A DNA stretch of 64,000 nt from Micromonospora chersina (GTDB taxonomy: Bacteria; Actinomycetota; Actinomycetes; Mycobacteriales; Micromonosporaceae), in NCBI RefSeq assembly GCF_900091475.1, contig NZ_FMIB01000002.1, positions 868,001 to 932,000 on the forward strand, in the 5' to 3' direction. The notes under the pieces are model-generated. The model did not search any database, was not told where the DNA came from, and saw only the letters and a program-made list of their open reading frames with translations. Below, piece after piece: positions 49,381-58,363 of the stretch. The stretch's first letter is position 1. Every line of letters starts with the position of its first letter. The translations under genes were made by a program, and so were the position numbers.

Positions 49381-49859
49381 CCACCACGACGACGACCGGG
49401 ACGACAAAGGTCTACCGGGTCTACATCAAGGCCACCCCGCAGGCGATCTGGGACGCCATCACCAAGCCGGAGTGGACCCGGAGGTACGGCTACCAGGGCA
49501 TCGCCGAGTACGACCTGCGGCCGGGCGGCGCCTACCGGGCCCGGGCCATCCCCGAGCACGTGGAGACGGGCATGCCGGAGGTGCCGGTGGAGGGCGAGGT
49601 GATCGAGGTGGACCCGCCGGTCCGGCTGGTCCAGACCTGGCGGCCGACGTGGTTGGACGAGCCGGCCACCCGGTTGACGTACGAGATCGCGGAGCGGGGC
49701 AACGGCGTCACGTCGCTGACGGTGACCCACGAGCTGGAGGGCGCCCCGCAGACCATGGCGCAGGTCAGCGGTGAGGTCGAGAGCGCCGGCGGCGGCTGGC
49801 CCGAGGTCCTCAGCGACCTGAAGTCGCTGCTGGAGACGGGCACGTCGCTCTACGCCTGA
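49377..49859 (+). CDS. SRPBCC/AHSA1-family protein
   Basis: This 160-aa protein has the START/AHSA1 fold (KATPQAIWDAITKPEWTRRYGYQG; DPPVRLVQTWRP), a hydrophobic ligand-binding cup or Hsp90 co-chaperone-type domain. It starts by ATGA overlap after the ArsR gene, with AAGGAG upstream. ArsR-SRPBCC pairs are common in actinobacteria; the ligand is unknown. A threonine run opens the protein. Confidence 0.87.
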   Translation: MTTTTTTGTTKVYRVYIKATPQAIWDAITKPEWTRRYGYQGIAEYDLRPGGAYRARAIPEHVETGMPEVPVEGEVIEVDPPVRLVQTWRPTWLDEPATRLTYEIAERGNGVTSLTVTHELEGAPQTMAQVSGEVESAGGGWPEVLSDLKSLLETGTSLYA

Positions 49860-49874
49860 CCCGTCCCGCAGGCA

Positions 49875-49907
49875 GGGCGGCCCGGCCGGTCGCAGGCCGG
49901 GCCGCCC
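49875..49907. terminator. Hairpin between SRPBCC and trypsin genes
   Basis: A perfect 13-bp stem GGGCGGCCCGGCC and complement with loop GGTCGCA lies in the 62-base gap between convergent stops. No T-tract. Confidence 0.75.
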
Positions 49908-49921
49908 GTCAGGCCGCGCGG

Positions 49922-50842
<921 letters not shown>

Positions 50843-51739
50843 TCAGGGCGTCAGGCGCTTCTCGAACCAGTGATGCGCGTAGGGCTCGTCGTTGTACGGC
50901 GCGATCTCCCGGTAGCCGGCGGCGCGGTACATGGCGATCGCCTCGGTGAGGTTGCGGTTGGTGTCCAGCCGGACGGCGGTCCAGCCACGCTCGGCGGCGT
51001 ACCGCTCCAACCGGTCCAGCAGCCGCCGGCCGACGCCGAGCCCGCGGACGCCGTCGGACACCCAGACGCGCTTGATCTCCGCGGGCGCGCCGGCGTGGAG
51101 CTTGACCGCCCCGCAGCCGACCGGCTCGCCGTTGAGGGTGGCGAGCAGGAACACGCCGGCGGGCGGAACGAGTTCCTCGTCGCGGACCGGCTTGCTCAGC
51201 GCCGGGTCGAACCCGTCGTCGAAGCGCTGCGCGATCTCGCGGGCGTACGCCCGCACGGAGGCGCGGGCCCGGGGGTCCGCCGGTGGGCAGGGCTCGACGA
51301 CCACCATCGAGCCGACGAGCAGCCGCTCCACCTCGGCCATCGCCGCGACGAGGCGCTCGCGGCGCCGGTCGCTGAGCGGGTCGAGGATGGACCGGGCCAG
51401 GTCGTCGGAGCGCTCGTCCAGTTCCGCCCACTCCGACCGGCCGGCCGCGGTGAGCGTGGCGACGCGTACCCGTCCGTCACCGCCGGCCGGGTCGGCCGGG
51501 CCGACGCGCACGAGCCCGTCGCCCTCCAGGGTGCGCAGGAGCCGGCTGAGGTACCCGGAGTCCAGCCCGAGCCGGGCCCGCAGGGCCGCGACCTCGGCGC
51601 CGTCGGGGCCGATCTCCCACAGCAGCCGCGCCTGGGCGAGGGGCCGGTCGCGGGACATGTACTGGTCGTCGAGAGCGCCCACGCGTTGGGTGACCGTCCG
51701 GTTGAACCGCCGCACGGTGGCGATGAGTTCCGGGTTCAT
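50843..51739 (-). CDS. MarR-GNAT fusion regulator/acetyltransferase
   Basis: This 298-aa protein fuses a MarR winged helix (about 35-115: LLWEIGPDGAEVAALRARLGLDSGYLSRLLRTLEGD in part) to a GNAT acetyltransferase (about 150-298: VWVSDGVRGLGVGRRLLDRLE acetyl-CoA loop). Such fusions probably link gene control to acylation. ATG 51739. The upstream inverted repeat and -10 overlap, so autoregulation is likely. The stop lies near the trypsin promoter region. Confidence 0.88.
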   Translation of the reverse strand: MNPELIATVRRFNRTVTQRVGALDDQYMSRDRPLAQARLLWEIGPDGAEVAALRARLGLDSGYLSRLLRTLEGDGLVRVGPADPAGGDGRVRVATLTAAGRSEWAELDERSDDLARSILDPLSDRRRERLVAAMAEVERLLVGSMVVVEPCPPADPRARASVRAYAREIAQRFDDGFDPALSKPVRDEELVPPAGVFLLATLNGEPVGCGAVKLHAGAPAEIKRVWVSDGVRGLGVGRRLLDRLERYAAERGWTAVRLDTNRNLTEAIAMYRAAGYREIAPYNDEPYAHHWFEKRLTP

Positions 51740-51741
51740 AT

Positions 51742-51759
51742 GCCTGACCTTAGTCAGGC
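51742..51759 (-). promoter_or_regulatory. MarR-type operator overlapping -10 box and upstream stop
   Basis: GCCTGAC-CTTA-GTCAGGC is a perfect 7-4-7 inverted repeat. It contains the minus-strand -10 TAAGGT (51752-51747), which ends seven bases before the MarR-GNAT ATG. It also overlaps the TGA (51756-51754) of the upstream methyltransferase gene. Confidence 0.7.
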
Positions 51760-52548
51760 TTCATCGCCGGCCGTCCGCGGCCCCGCTCGTCCCACGAGGT
51801 GGAACACCCGGCTGAGCTGCCGGTAGGGGTCCCGGACGCTCGCTTCCAGCTCGACTGCGGCCACGGCCGCCACGTCCGTGCTGCCGGACGGCAGGTCCAG
51901 CCAGTCGGAGAACAACCAGACGCCGTACCAGTCCTCGGGGTCCACCCCGCCCTGCCGCAGCAGGAGGGACAGGCCCTCGACGGTGTCGCCGCGGGTGCCG
52001 ACGCCGAGCACCCCGACCTCGCCCGTAGCGTCGAAGGCGGCCAGGGCGTCGGCCCAGCGGCGGTCGAGGGCCGGGCGGACGGCCAGCGTGCGGGCGTTGA
52101 GCGCCATGACCGAGAGGACACCTCCGGGTGCGGTGCGGCGGCACAGCGCGGACACCAGCGGCTCGGGCCGCTCCACGTACATGAGCACGCCGTGGCAGAG
52201 CACCGCCGCGAACCGCCGCCCACCGGTTGCCGCCTCGGCCTGCTCGCCGGGCGCCTCGACCAGCCGGACCCGCCGCCGGACGTCGGCCGGCTCGTCCCTG
52301 AGCCGCTGCTCGGCCTTGGCGAGCATGGCCGGTGACGGGTCCAGGACCGTCACGTCATAGCCGAGTCGGGCCAGCGGCAACGACTGGTGGGCCGCTCCCC
52401 CGCCGACGTCGAGGACGCTCGCCGGTGGCTCGGGCAGGTGCCGCAGCAGTTGCGCGTGGAGGACGTACGTCCGCACCTGGCCCTTGACCGAGGCGTACGC
52501 GCCTTCCAGGAACGGGTTCGCCAACGCGGCCCAGGGGTCCGACGGCAT
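51754..52548 (-). CDS. SAM-dependent methyltransferase, CmoM/SmtA-like
   Basis: This 264-aa class I methyltransferase has SAM motif SVLDVGGGAAHQSLPLA, DPSPAML and a TAPGGVLSVMALN post-motif. It resembles the SmtA/CmoM group (tRNA carboxymethoxyuridine methylation), but that cannot be confirmed. Its stop codon lies inside the operator of the next gene, a compact arrangement. Confidence 0.85.
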   Translation of the reverse strand: MPSDPWAALANPFLEGAYASVKGQVRTYVLHAQLLRHLPEPPASVLDVGGGAAHQSLPLARLGYDVTVLDPSPAMLAKAEQRLRDEPADVRRRVRLVEAPGEQAEAATGGRRFAAVLCHGVLMYVERPEPLVSALCRRTAPGGVLSVMALNARTLAVRPALDRRWADALAAFDATGEVGVLGVGTRGDTVEGLSLLLRQGGVDPEDWYGVWLFSDWLDLPSGSTDVAAVAAVELEASVRDPYRQLSRVFHLVGRAGPRTAGDEA

Positions 52549-52584
52549 GGGGGGATTGTGGCATCCGGTCCCCGCCCGCAGGGT

Positions 52585-53544
52585 TCAGCGTGCCGGCGTG
52601 GAGGCCACAGTCGCGATCGTGTCGTGACGTTCGAGCCGCTGTTCGTGCACGCGCAGGGCCACCGTCGTGGCGTCCAGCAGAGGAGTGGGTACGCCGAGCG
52701 CGCGGGCCCGCGCCGTGAGGTCACCGAAGATCTGCTCGGCCTCGGTCGGCTGCCCGGCGACCAGGTCCCGGTAGAGCGAGGCGGTGTCGGCCGAGCCGGG
52801 CCGGGTCATGAAGGCCCGGACGGTGTCGAGGGTCTGCGTCGGCACCGGATACCCGGCCGCCGCGGCGACGGCCGCGGCCTCGGCGGCGATCTGCGGGCCG
52901 AGGCGGTCGCCTCCGGGGGCCGCCATGGCGTCGCCCACCGAGCCGCGCACCAGGGTGTTGAGGGCGCCGAGCGTGCTGATGAATACCCACTTGTGCCACA
53001 TGGCGGCACGGATGTCCGGCGAGACGGACAGGTCGAAGCCCGCCCCGGACAGCACCTCGGCGATCTGCGCGACGCGCTGCGACGTGCCGCCCCGCTGTTC
53101 GCCGACGACGATCTCGGCCAGGGCGCCCAGCCGGACGATGTCACCCTCGGCGTCGAGCGTGGTGAGGACGCGGACCACCCCACCGAGCACCGCGTCCTGC
53201 CCGAACCGCTCGTTCAGCGCGTCCATGTGCGCCATGCCGTTCAGGAACGGGATCACCGTGGTACGCGGACCGACCGCGGCGGACACGTCGTCGAGCGCCG
53301 CCGGCAGCGCGGTGGCCTTCACCGAGACGAGGACGATGTCGTAGTGCCCGTCGACGTCGGCGGCGGTGAGCAGCCGTGGCGTGAGCACGGTGTCGGTCCC
53401 CAGGCCGGTGATGCGCAGTCCCCGCTCGCGGAGCACGTCGGCGCGCCGGGACCGGACGAGGAAGGTGACGTCCCGGCCGGCCTGCTGGAGCTGGGCGCCG
53501 AAGTAGCCTCCGGTCGCTCCCGCCCCGACGACAAGAATCCTCAC
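52585..53544 (-). CDS. 2-dehydropantoate 2-reductase-like (ketopantoate reductase)
   Basis: This 319-aa NADPH reductase has the N-terminal Rossmann GAGATGGYFGAQL, the ketopantoate reductase Lys region KWVFISTLGALNTLVRG and the C-terminal helical domain. It makes pantoate for pantothenate synthesis or, in paralogues, reduces other 2-oxo acids. It stands alone, so it may be a paralogue of housekeeping panE. ATG at 53544. Confidence 0.88.
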   Translation of the reverse strand: MRILVVGAGATGGYFGAQLQQAGRDVTFLVRSRRADVLRERGLRITGLGTDTVLTPRLLTAADVDGHYDIVLVSVKATALPAALDDVSAAVGPRTTVIPFLNGMAHMDALNERFGQDAVLGGVVRVLTTLDAEGDIVRLGALAEIVVGEQRGGTSQRVAQIAEVLSGAGFDLSVSPDIRAAMWHKWVFISTLGALNTLVRGSVGDAMAAPGGDRLGPQIAAEAAAVAAAAGYPVPTQTLDTVRAFMTRPGSADTASLYRDLVAGQPTEAEQIFGDLTARARALGVPTPLLDATTVALRVHEQRLERHDTIATVASTPAR

Positions 53545-53631
53545 TGCTGGACCTCTCCTCCGGCGTCTCGTGGTTCAGGTGTGCTGCGGAACGGGACGCG
53601 TCGTGGCCGACTCCACCACGGCGGCCACGCG

Positions 53632-54048
53632 TCAGGCGGCGAGCTGCGCGCGCAGTCCCCACCTGTCGATCTGGATCCAGTACTCCGCGATCCTCCCGTC
53701 GGCGACCCGGTACACACAGCTGGTCACCTGAGTGACGGGCCGGCCGGTGGGGGCGATGTCGTCGACGTTGCCGACGTGGACGCCGTTCTGGGTCCAGCGC
53801 GCGTACACCTTGTCGCCGGAACCGAACAGCTCGTCGATCTCCAGGCGGAACGGACCGTAGGCCGCGAGCATCTCCTCGACGTGCTCGGCGTACTCCCGCG
53901 GCGTGCGCGTGATCGTCGCCGGGTCCTCGGCCTGCACCTGGTGGGCGATCACCGTGGTCGCCATCAGCCGGTCGGCCTGGCGCGGATCGGCTCCCGACCG
54001 GACGACCCGCAGAAAGTCCCGCACCACCGACACCGGATCATGGCTCAT
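53632..54048 (-). CDS. SnoaL/NTF2-like ester cyclase-type protein
   Basis: This 138-aa protein has the SnoaL-like alpha+beta cone (SVVRDFLRVVRSG; EYAEHVEEMLAAYGPFRL; RIAEYWIQIDRWGL). Family members cyclise polyketides or bind small ligands. ATG 54048 is preceded by CAGAAT six bases upstream, possibly leaderless. A longer in-frame start is not credible. Confidence 0.82.
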   Translation of the reverse strand: MSHDPVSVVRDFLRVVRSGADPRQADRLMATTVIAHQVQAEDPATITRTPREYAEHVEEMLAAYGPFRLEIDELFGSGDKVYARWTQNGVHVGNVDDIAPTGRPVTQVTSCVYRVADGRIAEYWIQIDRWGLRAQLAA

Positions 54049-54199
54049 GCGTCGATTCTGGTCGACGTGATCGTTCCGGCAAGGCCGGCGATGCGATATG
54101 TGTGTGCCGTCACCAGCCGGCCCGGAGATCGGCCGGCGGCCGGCGAGGCACCGTGGCCCCGCCGGCCGTTGCGGCGTCGTCGTTGTCGGGCGGCCCCGG

Positions 54200-55672
54200 T
54201 CAGGTGGCCTTGATCGGCTTCGGCGTGGTCTTCGAGTCCAGCCAGGTGTTGATGAGCTTGGTGAAGTCGCGTCCGGTCTGCTTGTTGACGAAGGCGATGA
54301 ACGACGCACGGTCCTGCTGGGTGTTGCGCTGGTCCTGCACCCAGGCGCGGGCCAGCGCGAAGAACGCCTTGTCACCCAACTGGCGGTGGATCTCGTGGAG
54401 CATGGCCTCCGGGCACAGGTAGACGTTGCCCTCGGCGAAGTTCTTCGGGTTGGGCTTGCCGGGCGGGCCGAGCTTCTTGCGCATGGCGGCGTCGGCGTCG
54501 CGCAGGTACCGGTCCAGGCTGGCGTCGCTGAGGTGCAGGGTCTCCTTGGTGTACAGGTCCTGGGCGTACTGGGCCCAACCCTCGTTCAGCCACAGGTCGG
54601 TCCAGGTGGTCGGCGTCACCGAGTCGCCGAACCACTGGTGGGCGTACTCGTGCAGCAGGTCACCTCCCCAGCGGTCCCGGCGGGCCTTGGTGTTCTCGAT
54701 CTTCCGGCCCATCGTGATCATCTGCTGCGTCTCCATCCCGGACGCCGAGTCCACCACCACGACCCCACCGGACGGGAACGGGTACGGCCCGAACTTCTTC
54801 TCCAGCCAGGCCAGGTACTGGGGGGACTTCTTCAGGTACGGCAGCAGCTTGTCGTCGGCGCCCTTGCGGTACCAGAAGGTCAGTGGGACGCCTCGGGGCC
54901 CCTTGGCGGTCAGCTTCTGGTACCTCCCGACCGCCAGGGTGGTCAGGTAGGACGCGACAGGGTCGGCGCTGCGGTAGGTGAACGTGGTCCCGGACTGCCC
55001 GGCCGGGGTGCCGCTGGCGATCGCGGACCAGCCCGCCGGGACGGTCACCTTGATGTCGTAGAGGGCCTCGTCGGACGGCTGGTCGTTGGCCGGGTACCAG
55101 GTGAAGGCCCCGAACGGCTCCTGCATCGTCCAGAGGCCGCCCTCCTTCGTGACGGTGAGGCCCAGGGCCTCCACGTCCTTGCGGTGCGACGGCATCGGCG
55201 TGGTCTTCGGCGTACCGTGGTACTTGACCACCAGCGTCACCGGCTTGTCGGCGACGACCGGCGCGGTCACGGTCAGCTTCTCCTTGGCGACGGCGCCGGT
55301 GACCGTCGCGTCGTCCAGCGTCACCCCGTCGACCTGGTAGGGCATGAAGTCGAGGACCAGGCTGGGAGCGTCCTTGGTGGGCCGGATCCGCAGGGTGGCG
55401 GTGCCCGTGAGGGTCTTCGTCGTGGGCGCCCAGTCCAACGCGAGGTCGTAGTGCAGGACGTCGAGGGCATCCGTGCCCCGGGCCGGGTAGATCGTGTCGG
55501 CCACCGGAGTCGAGCGCCCGGCCTGCCAGGCGGTGTAGTCGACCGCGGGCGCGGTGGGGCTCGGCGTGGTCGTGGGGGTGGACGGGCCGGCGGCCGGGGC
55601 GGCCGGATCGCTGGTGCACGCGGTGACGAGCAGCGGTGCGAGGAGCAGGGTCAGGGGTACGCGGCGACGCAT
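54200..55672 (-). CDS. M1-family metallopeptidase lipoprotein
   Basis: This exported zinc aminopeptidase of 490 aa has a lipoprotein signal with lipobox VTAC (C19) and then a Thr/Pro-rich linker. The M1 N-terminal beta domain precedes the catalytic domain: H341-E342-xx-H345 with E364 19 residues later. The exopeptidase motif reads GMETQ instead of GxMEN. The C-terminal helical domain is short. It is probably anchored in the outer leaflet and trims peptides at the cell surface. ATG 55672. Confidence 0.9.
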   Translation of the reverse strand: MRRRVPLTLLLAPLLVTACTSDPAAPAAGPSTPTTTPSPTAPAVDYTAWQAGRSTPVADTIYPARGTDALDVLHYDLALDWAPTTKTLTGTATLRIRPTKDAPSLVLDFMPYQVDGVTLDDATVTGAVAKEKLTVTAPVVADKPVTLVVKYHGTPKTTPMPSHRKDVEALGLTVTKEGGLWTMQEPFGAFTWYPANDQPSDEALYDIKVTVPAGWSAIASGTPAGQSGTTFTYRSADPVASYLTTLAVGRYQKLTAKGPRGVPLTFWYRKGADDKLLPYLKKSPQYLAWLEKKFGPYPFPSGGVVVVDSASGMETQQMITMGRKIENTKARRDRWGGDLLHEYAHQWFGDSVTPTTWTDLWLNEGWAQYAQDLYTKETLHLSDASLDRYLRDADAAMRKKLGPPGKPNPKNFAEGNVYLCPEAMLHEIHRQLGDKAFFALARAWVQDQRNTQQDRASFIAFVNKQTGRDFTKLINTWLDSKTTPKPIKAT

Positions 55673-55822
55673 CAGCGCACCATACGGCAGAGATCCACTT
55701 CCGTGGGGGGCCCTCGTCGGTTGGCGCCTTTTGCGGCTTTGCCAGATTGGCACAACCCCTCTGGCCAGCGGGCACGTCCCGCAGCAGGATGAGGGCGAGG
55801 CTCTGATGGGCGGGTGGTTCCC

Positions 55823-56968
55823 ATGGTCGGCACCGACCAGACAGTCCACAACTTCCGCCGGTTTCCCGTGGCGGCCCGGCGGTCGGCGGAGGCCGCGGCG
55901 GAGGAACGTGACAAACGCCTGCAGGCGGTCACGAAGAAGCGCAGCCGCAGGGCGGCGAAGCTGTCGGCGGAGGCGAGCCGGCGGCTGCGACGCCTGCTGG
56001 GCGACGACGACTGGGCGGAGCTGCGCGAGTTGATGCGGCAGGAACGGATGACCGTTCGTGACCTGATCCAGCCGCCCGAGGGGTTGACGACGAGCTACGA
56101 CGCGGTGAACCGGGCCCGGCGACGGAAGGCCAGGGCGTTCCTGCGCAGCCGTGACATCCGGCGTGAGGCGATCGTCGCCATAGCGGCCGACTACCACGAG
56201 GCCCTTGCCGACGTGTTCGCCGCCGACGAGAACGTCGGTCCCGGCTTCCACCTGGGGCACCACCTCGACACGTGGTTGAACCTGTCCCCCTTCCACGACC
56301 GCGCTCTCCCCTGGGGTGTCTTCGAACCGGACGACAGCGACGACCCGCACCGGTGGGAGGTCTTCCGGCCGCCCTTCTTCGGGTTCAATCTCGGCTTCGT
56401 CCCGGTGCGCAACGACAACTTCGTGGTCGACCGCGTCCACACCCTGAACCCGTCGGTCGGGGACGTGGGCATCTCTATCACCATGAAGGACGATGACGCC
56501 GGCGACTTCGACTACGCGTCCGGTGACGGCTTCAGTGCCATCGCGTTCGCGTTCGTCCCGCCGACGACGGGTCTGGTCGAGGTGCTCATCGACGCGCAGT
56601 GCGTCGAGGCGACGCACCGGCTGGACACCACCGACGAGTGGGGCTGGTCGAACTCCCACACCAGCCAGCAGAACTTCCTCATGCTCGACGTGCTGCACCC
56701 CGACGTGGCCGAGCCGTCGTACGCCGCGATGTCGACCCTGGACGAGACCACCGACGACGACGAGAGCTTCCACCAGGAGAAGCTGACCCGCGGCACCCAC
56801 TACTTCGCGCAGCTGTTCAGCGCCGGACCGGTGCCGGCGGGCGAGTCGGTGATCGTCTGCGCCGGCACGCGCTCCTTCGACAAGAGCGGCACCAACGACG
56901 TGTCCATCGACAGCACGTCCGACTTCCGGTGGTACATCAGCTCGGTCGAGGTGCGCATCTCACCGTGA
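55823..56968 (+). CDS. Unrecognised 381-aa protein with basic coiled N-terminus
   Basis: I do not recognise this protein. Residues 10-130 are strongly basic and helical (Arg/Lys/Ala-rich, coiled-coil-like). Residues 150-381 are acidic and beta-rich, with many Asp, Phe and Trp and Gly turns (FGFNLGFVPVRNDNFVVDRVH; DFRWYISSVEVRISP at the end), resembling a jelly-roll or coat-like fold. No signal peptide or membrane segment. GTG 55814 is an alternative start. It is divergent from the M1 lipoprotein and convergent with the SufR-like regulator. Confidence 0.6.
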   Translation: MVGTDQTVHNFRRFPVAARRSAEAAAEERDKRLQAVTKKRSRRAAKLSAEASRRLRRLLGDDDWAELRELMRQERMTVRDLIQPPEGLTTSYDAVNRARRRKARAFLRSRDIRREAIVAIAADYHEALADVFAADENVGPGFHLGHHLDTWLNLSPFHDRALPWGVFEPDDSDDPHRWEVFRPPFFGFNLGFVPVRNDNFVVDRVHTLNPSVGDVGISITMKDDDAGDFDYASGDGFSAIAFAFVPPTTGLVEVLIDAQCVEATHRLDTTDEWGWSNSHTSQQNFLMLDVLHPDVAEPSYAAMSTLDETTDDDESFHQEKLTRGTHYFAQLFSAGPVPAGESVIVCAGTRSFDKSGTNDVSIDSTSDFRWYISSVEVRISP

Positions 56969-56973
56969 CCGGC

Positions 56974-57633
56974 TCAGCTGCCCGGGACACCGTCCAGCCG
57001 GACGCAGCAGGCCCCGGGACGCGGCGCGAGCCGGGGCAGCAGGTCGCCGCGCCCCGCGCCGTCGACCAGGCCGGCGAGGAAGGCGTGGTTGAGCCCGCAC
57101 ACCAGCGCGGTCTGCCGGGTGGCCAGGACGTGGAACGGGCAGTTGCCCAGCAGCACGTGCTCGTCGAGCGCCTCGGGCTCGAAGCCGAGGCCGGCGAGCG
57201 CGGCGACGAGGTCCTCGCCGGAGTCGCGTACCCGTGCTCCGATCTCCTGACCGCGTCGTCGGGCGTGCCGGCGCGCCGCCTCGGGGGCGTCGTGGGGGTC
57301 GTCGGCGACCGCGTCGGCGAGGATCTCGGCGATGAGTTCGTAGCGCCGCTCGGGAACGGTGATCGCCACGCCGTCGCCGGTCGCCTCGTAGACCTTCGGC
57401 GTCCGGCCGCGGCCGCGGGGCTGGTCGGCCGGTGTCCCGTAGCGGGCTCGGAGGAGGCCGGACTCGACGAGCTTGTCGAGGTGGAACGCCGTGAGGTTGC
57501 GGGACATGCCGTGCGCCTCGGCGGCCTCCTCGCGGGTGACGGGGTGGTCGGCGCGGCACACGTAGTCGTAGAGCGCCCGTCGGGACCTGTCGACGAGCGC
57601 GGCCATCGCGTTCCAGCGCTCGCCCGTGCTCAT
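56974..57633 (-). CDS. SufR-like helix-turn-helix regulator with C-terminal Cys
   Basis: This 219-aa regulator has an N-terminal winged helix (REEAAEAHGMSRNLTAFHLDKLVESGL) and a C-terminal ligand domain with Cys C165, C179, C209 and C210. SufR-type proteins bind an Fe-S cluster by four Cys in C-x12-C-x13-C-x14-C. Here the spacing is C-x13-C-x29-CC: similar ends, with the third Cys missing (H183 nearby). It faces folE and an FAD reductase across two inverted repeats and probably controls them. ATG 57633. Confidence 0.82.
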   Translation of the reverse strand: MSTGERWNAMAALVDRSRRALYDYVCRADHPVTREEAAEAHGMSRNLTAFHLDKLVESGLLRARYGTPADQPRGRGRTPKVYEATGDGVAITVPERRYELIAEILADAVADDPHDAPEAARRHARRRGQEIGARVRDSGEDLVAALAGLGFEPEALDEHVLLGNCPFHVLATRQTALVCGLNHAFLAGLVDGAGRGDLLPRLAPRPGACCVRLDGVPGS

Positions 57634-57645
57634 GCCGAAAGGTTA

Positions 57646-57718
57646 TCACCAATGAAGGCTATTGAAATTCGGGACGCGGTGGGGCAGCATGATCGCTATC
57701 ACCAATGAGCGTTGGTGA
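57646..57718. promoter_or_regulatory. Two operator sites, TCACCAA-N6-TTGGTGA type
   Basis: A perfect repeat TCACCAA-TGAGCG-TTGGTGA is at 57699-57718, and a degenerate copy TCACCAA-TGAAGG-CTATTGA is at 57646-57665, 53 bases apart. They lie in the divergent region between the SufR-like regulator and folE. The second site covers a plausible minus-strand -10 TAGCCT (57661-57656). Confidence 0.75.
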
Positions 57719-57738
57719 AAATCTCCTGGGGGGTCCGA

Positions 57739-58335
57739 GTGACTGTCAGCGCGCTCCGAGTGCAGCACCAGCGTCCGCGTCGCGATCCGGCCGCCGCGGA
57801 ACGGGCGGCGGCGGAATTCCTGGCCGCGCTCGGCGTGGACCTCTCCGCCGACGGGCTCGCCGACACCCCGGGGCGGATGGCCCGCGCCTACGCCGAACTG
57901 CTCACCCCGCGCGAGTTCCAGCTGACCACCTTCGCCAACGACGAGGGCTACGACGAGCTGGTGCTCGCCCGGGCCATCCCGATCCGGTCGCTCTGCGAAC
58001 ACCACCTGCTGCCGTTCGTCGGCGTCGCGCACGTCGGCTACCTGCCCGGCGAGCGCATCCTGGGGCTGTCCAAACTGGCCCGGGTGGTCGAGCTGTTCGC
58101 CCACGGCCCGCAGGTCCAGGAGCGCCTGACCAAGCAGATCGCCGACTGGCTGACCGGCCAGCTGCGCCCGCGCGGGGTCGGCGTGGTCATCGAAGCCGAA
58201 CACCTGTGCATGACGCTGCGCGGCGTCCAGGCGGTCGGCAGCAGCACCATCACCTCCACCCTGCTCGGCACCCTGCGCGACGACCACCGCTCGCGCGCCG
58301 AGTTCTTCACCCTGGCCGGGGTCGGCCCCCGCTGA
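57739..58335 (+). CDS. folE: GTP cyclohydrolase I
   Basis: This 198-aa enzyme converts GTP to 7,8-dihydroneopterin triphosphate, the first step of folate and pterin synthesis. The zinc ligands are C86 (CEHHLLPF), H89 and C157 (EHLCMTLRGV); the core is otherwise complete. GTG 57739 has GGGGGG before it; starts at 57712 would overlap the operator. Its location under its own regulator and next to an FAD reductase, not beside other folate genes, suggests a special role beyond housekeeping. Confidence 0.92.
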   Translation: MTVSALRVQHQRPRRDPAAAERAAAEFLAALGVDLSADGLADTPGRMARAYAELLTPREFQLTTFANDEGYDELVLARAIPIRSLCEHHLLPFVGVAHVGYLPGERILGLSKLARVVELFAHGPQVQERLTKQIADWLTGQLRPRGVGVVIEAEHLCMTLRGVQAVGSSTITSTLLGTLRDDHRSRAEFFTLAGVGPR

Positions 58336-58363
58336 CCGACGTACCCCGAAAGGAGCTGGACCG

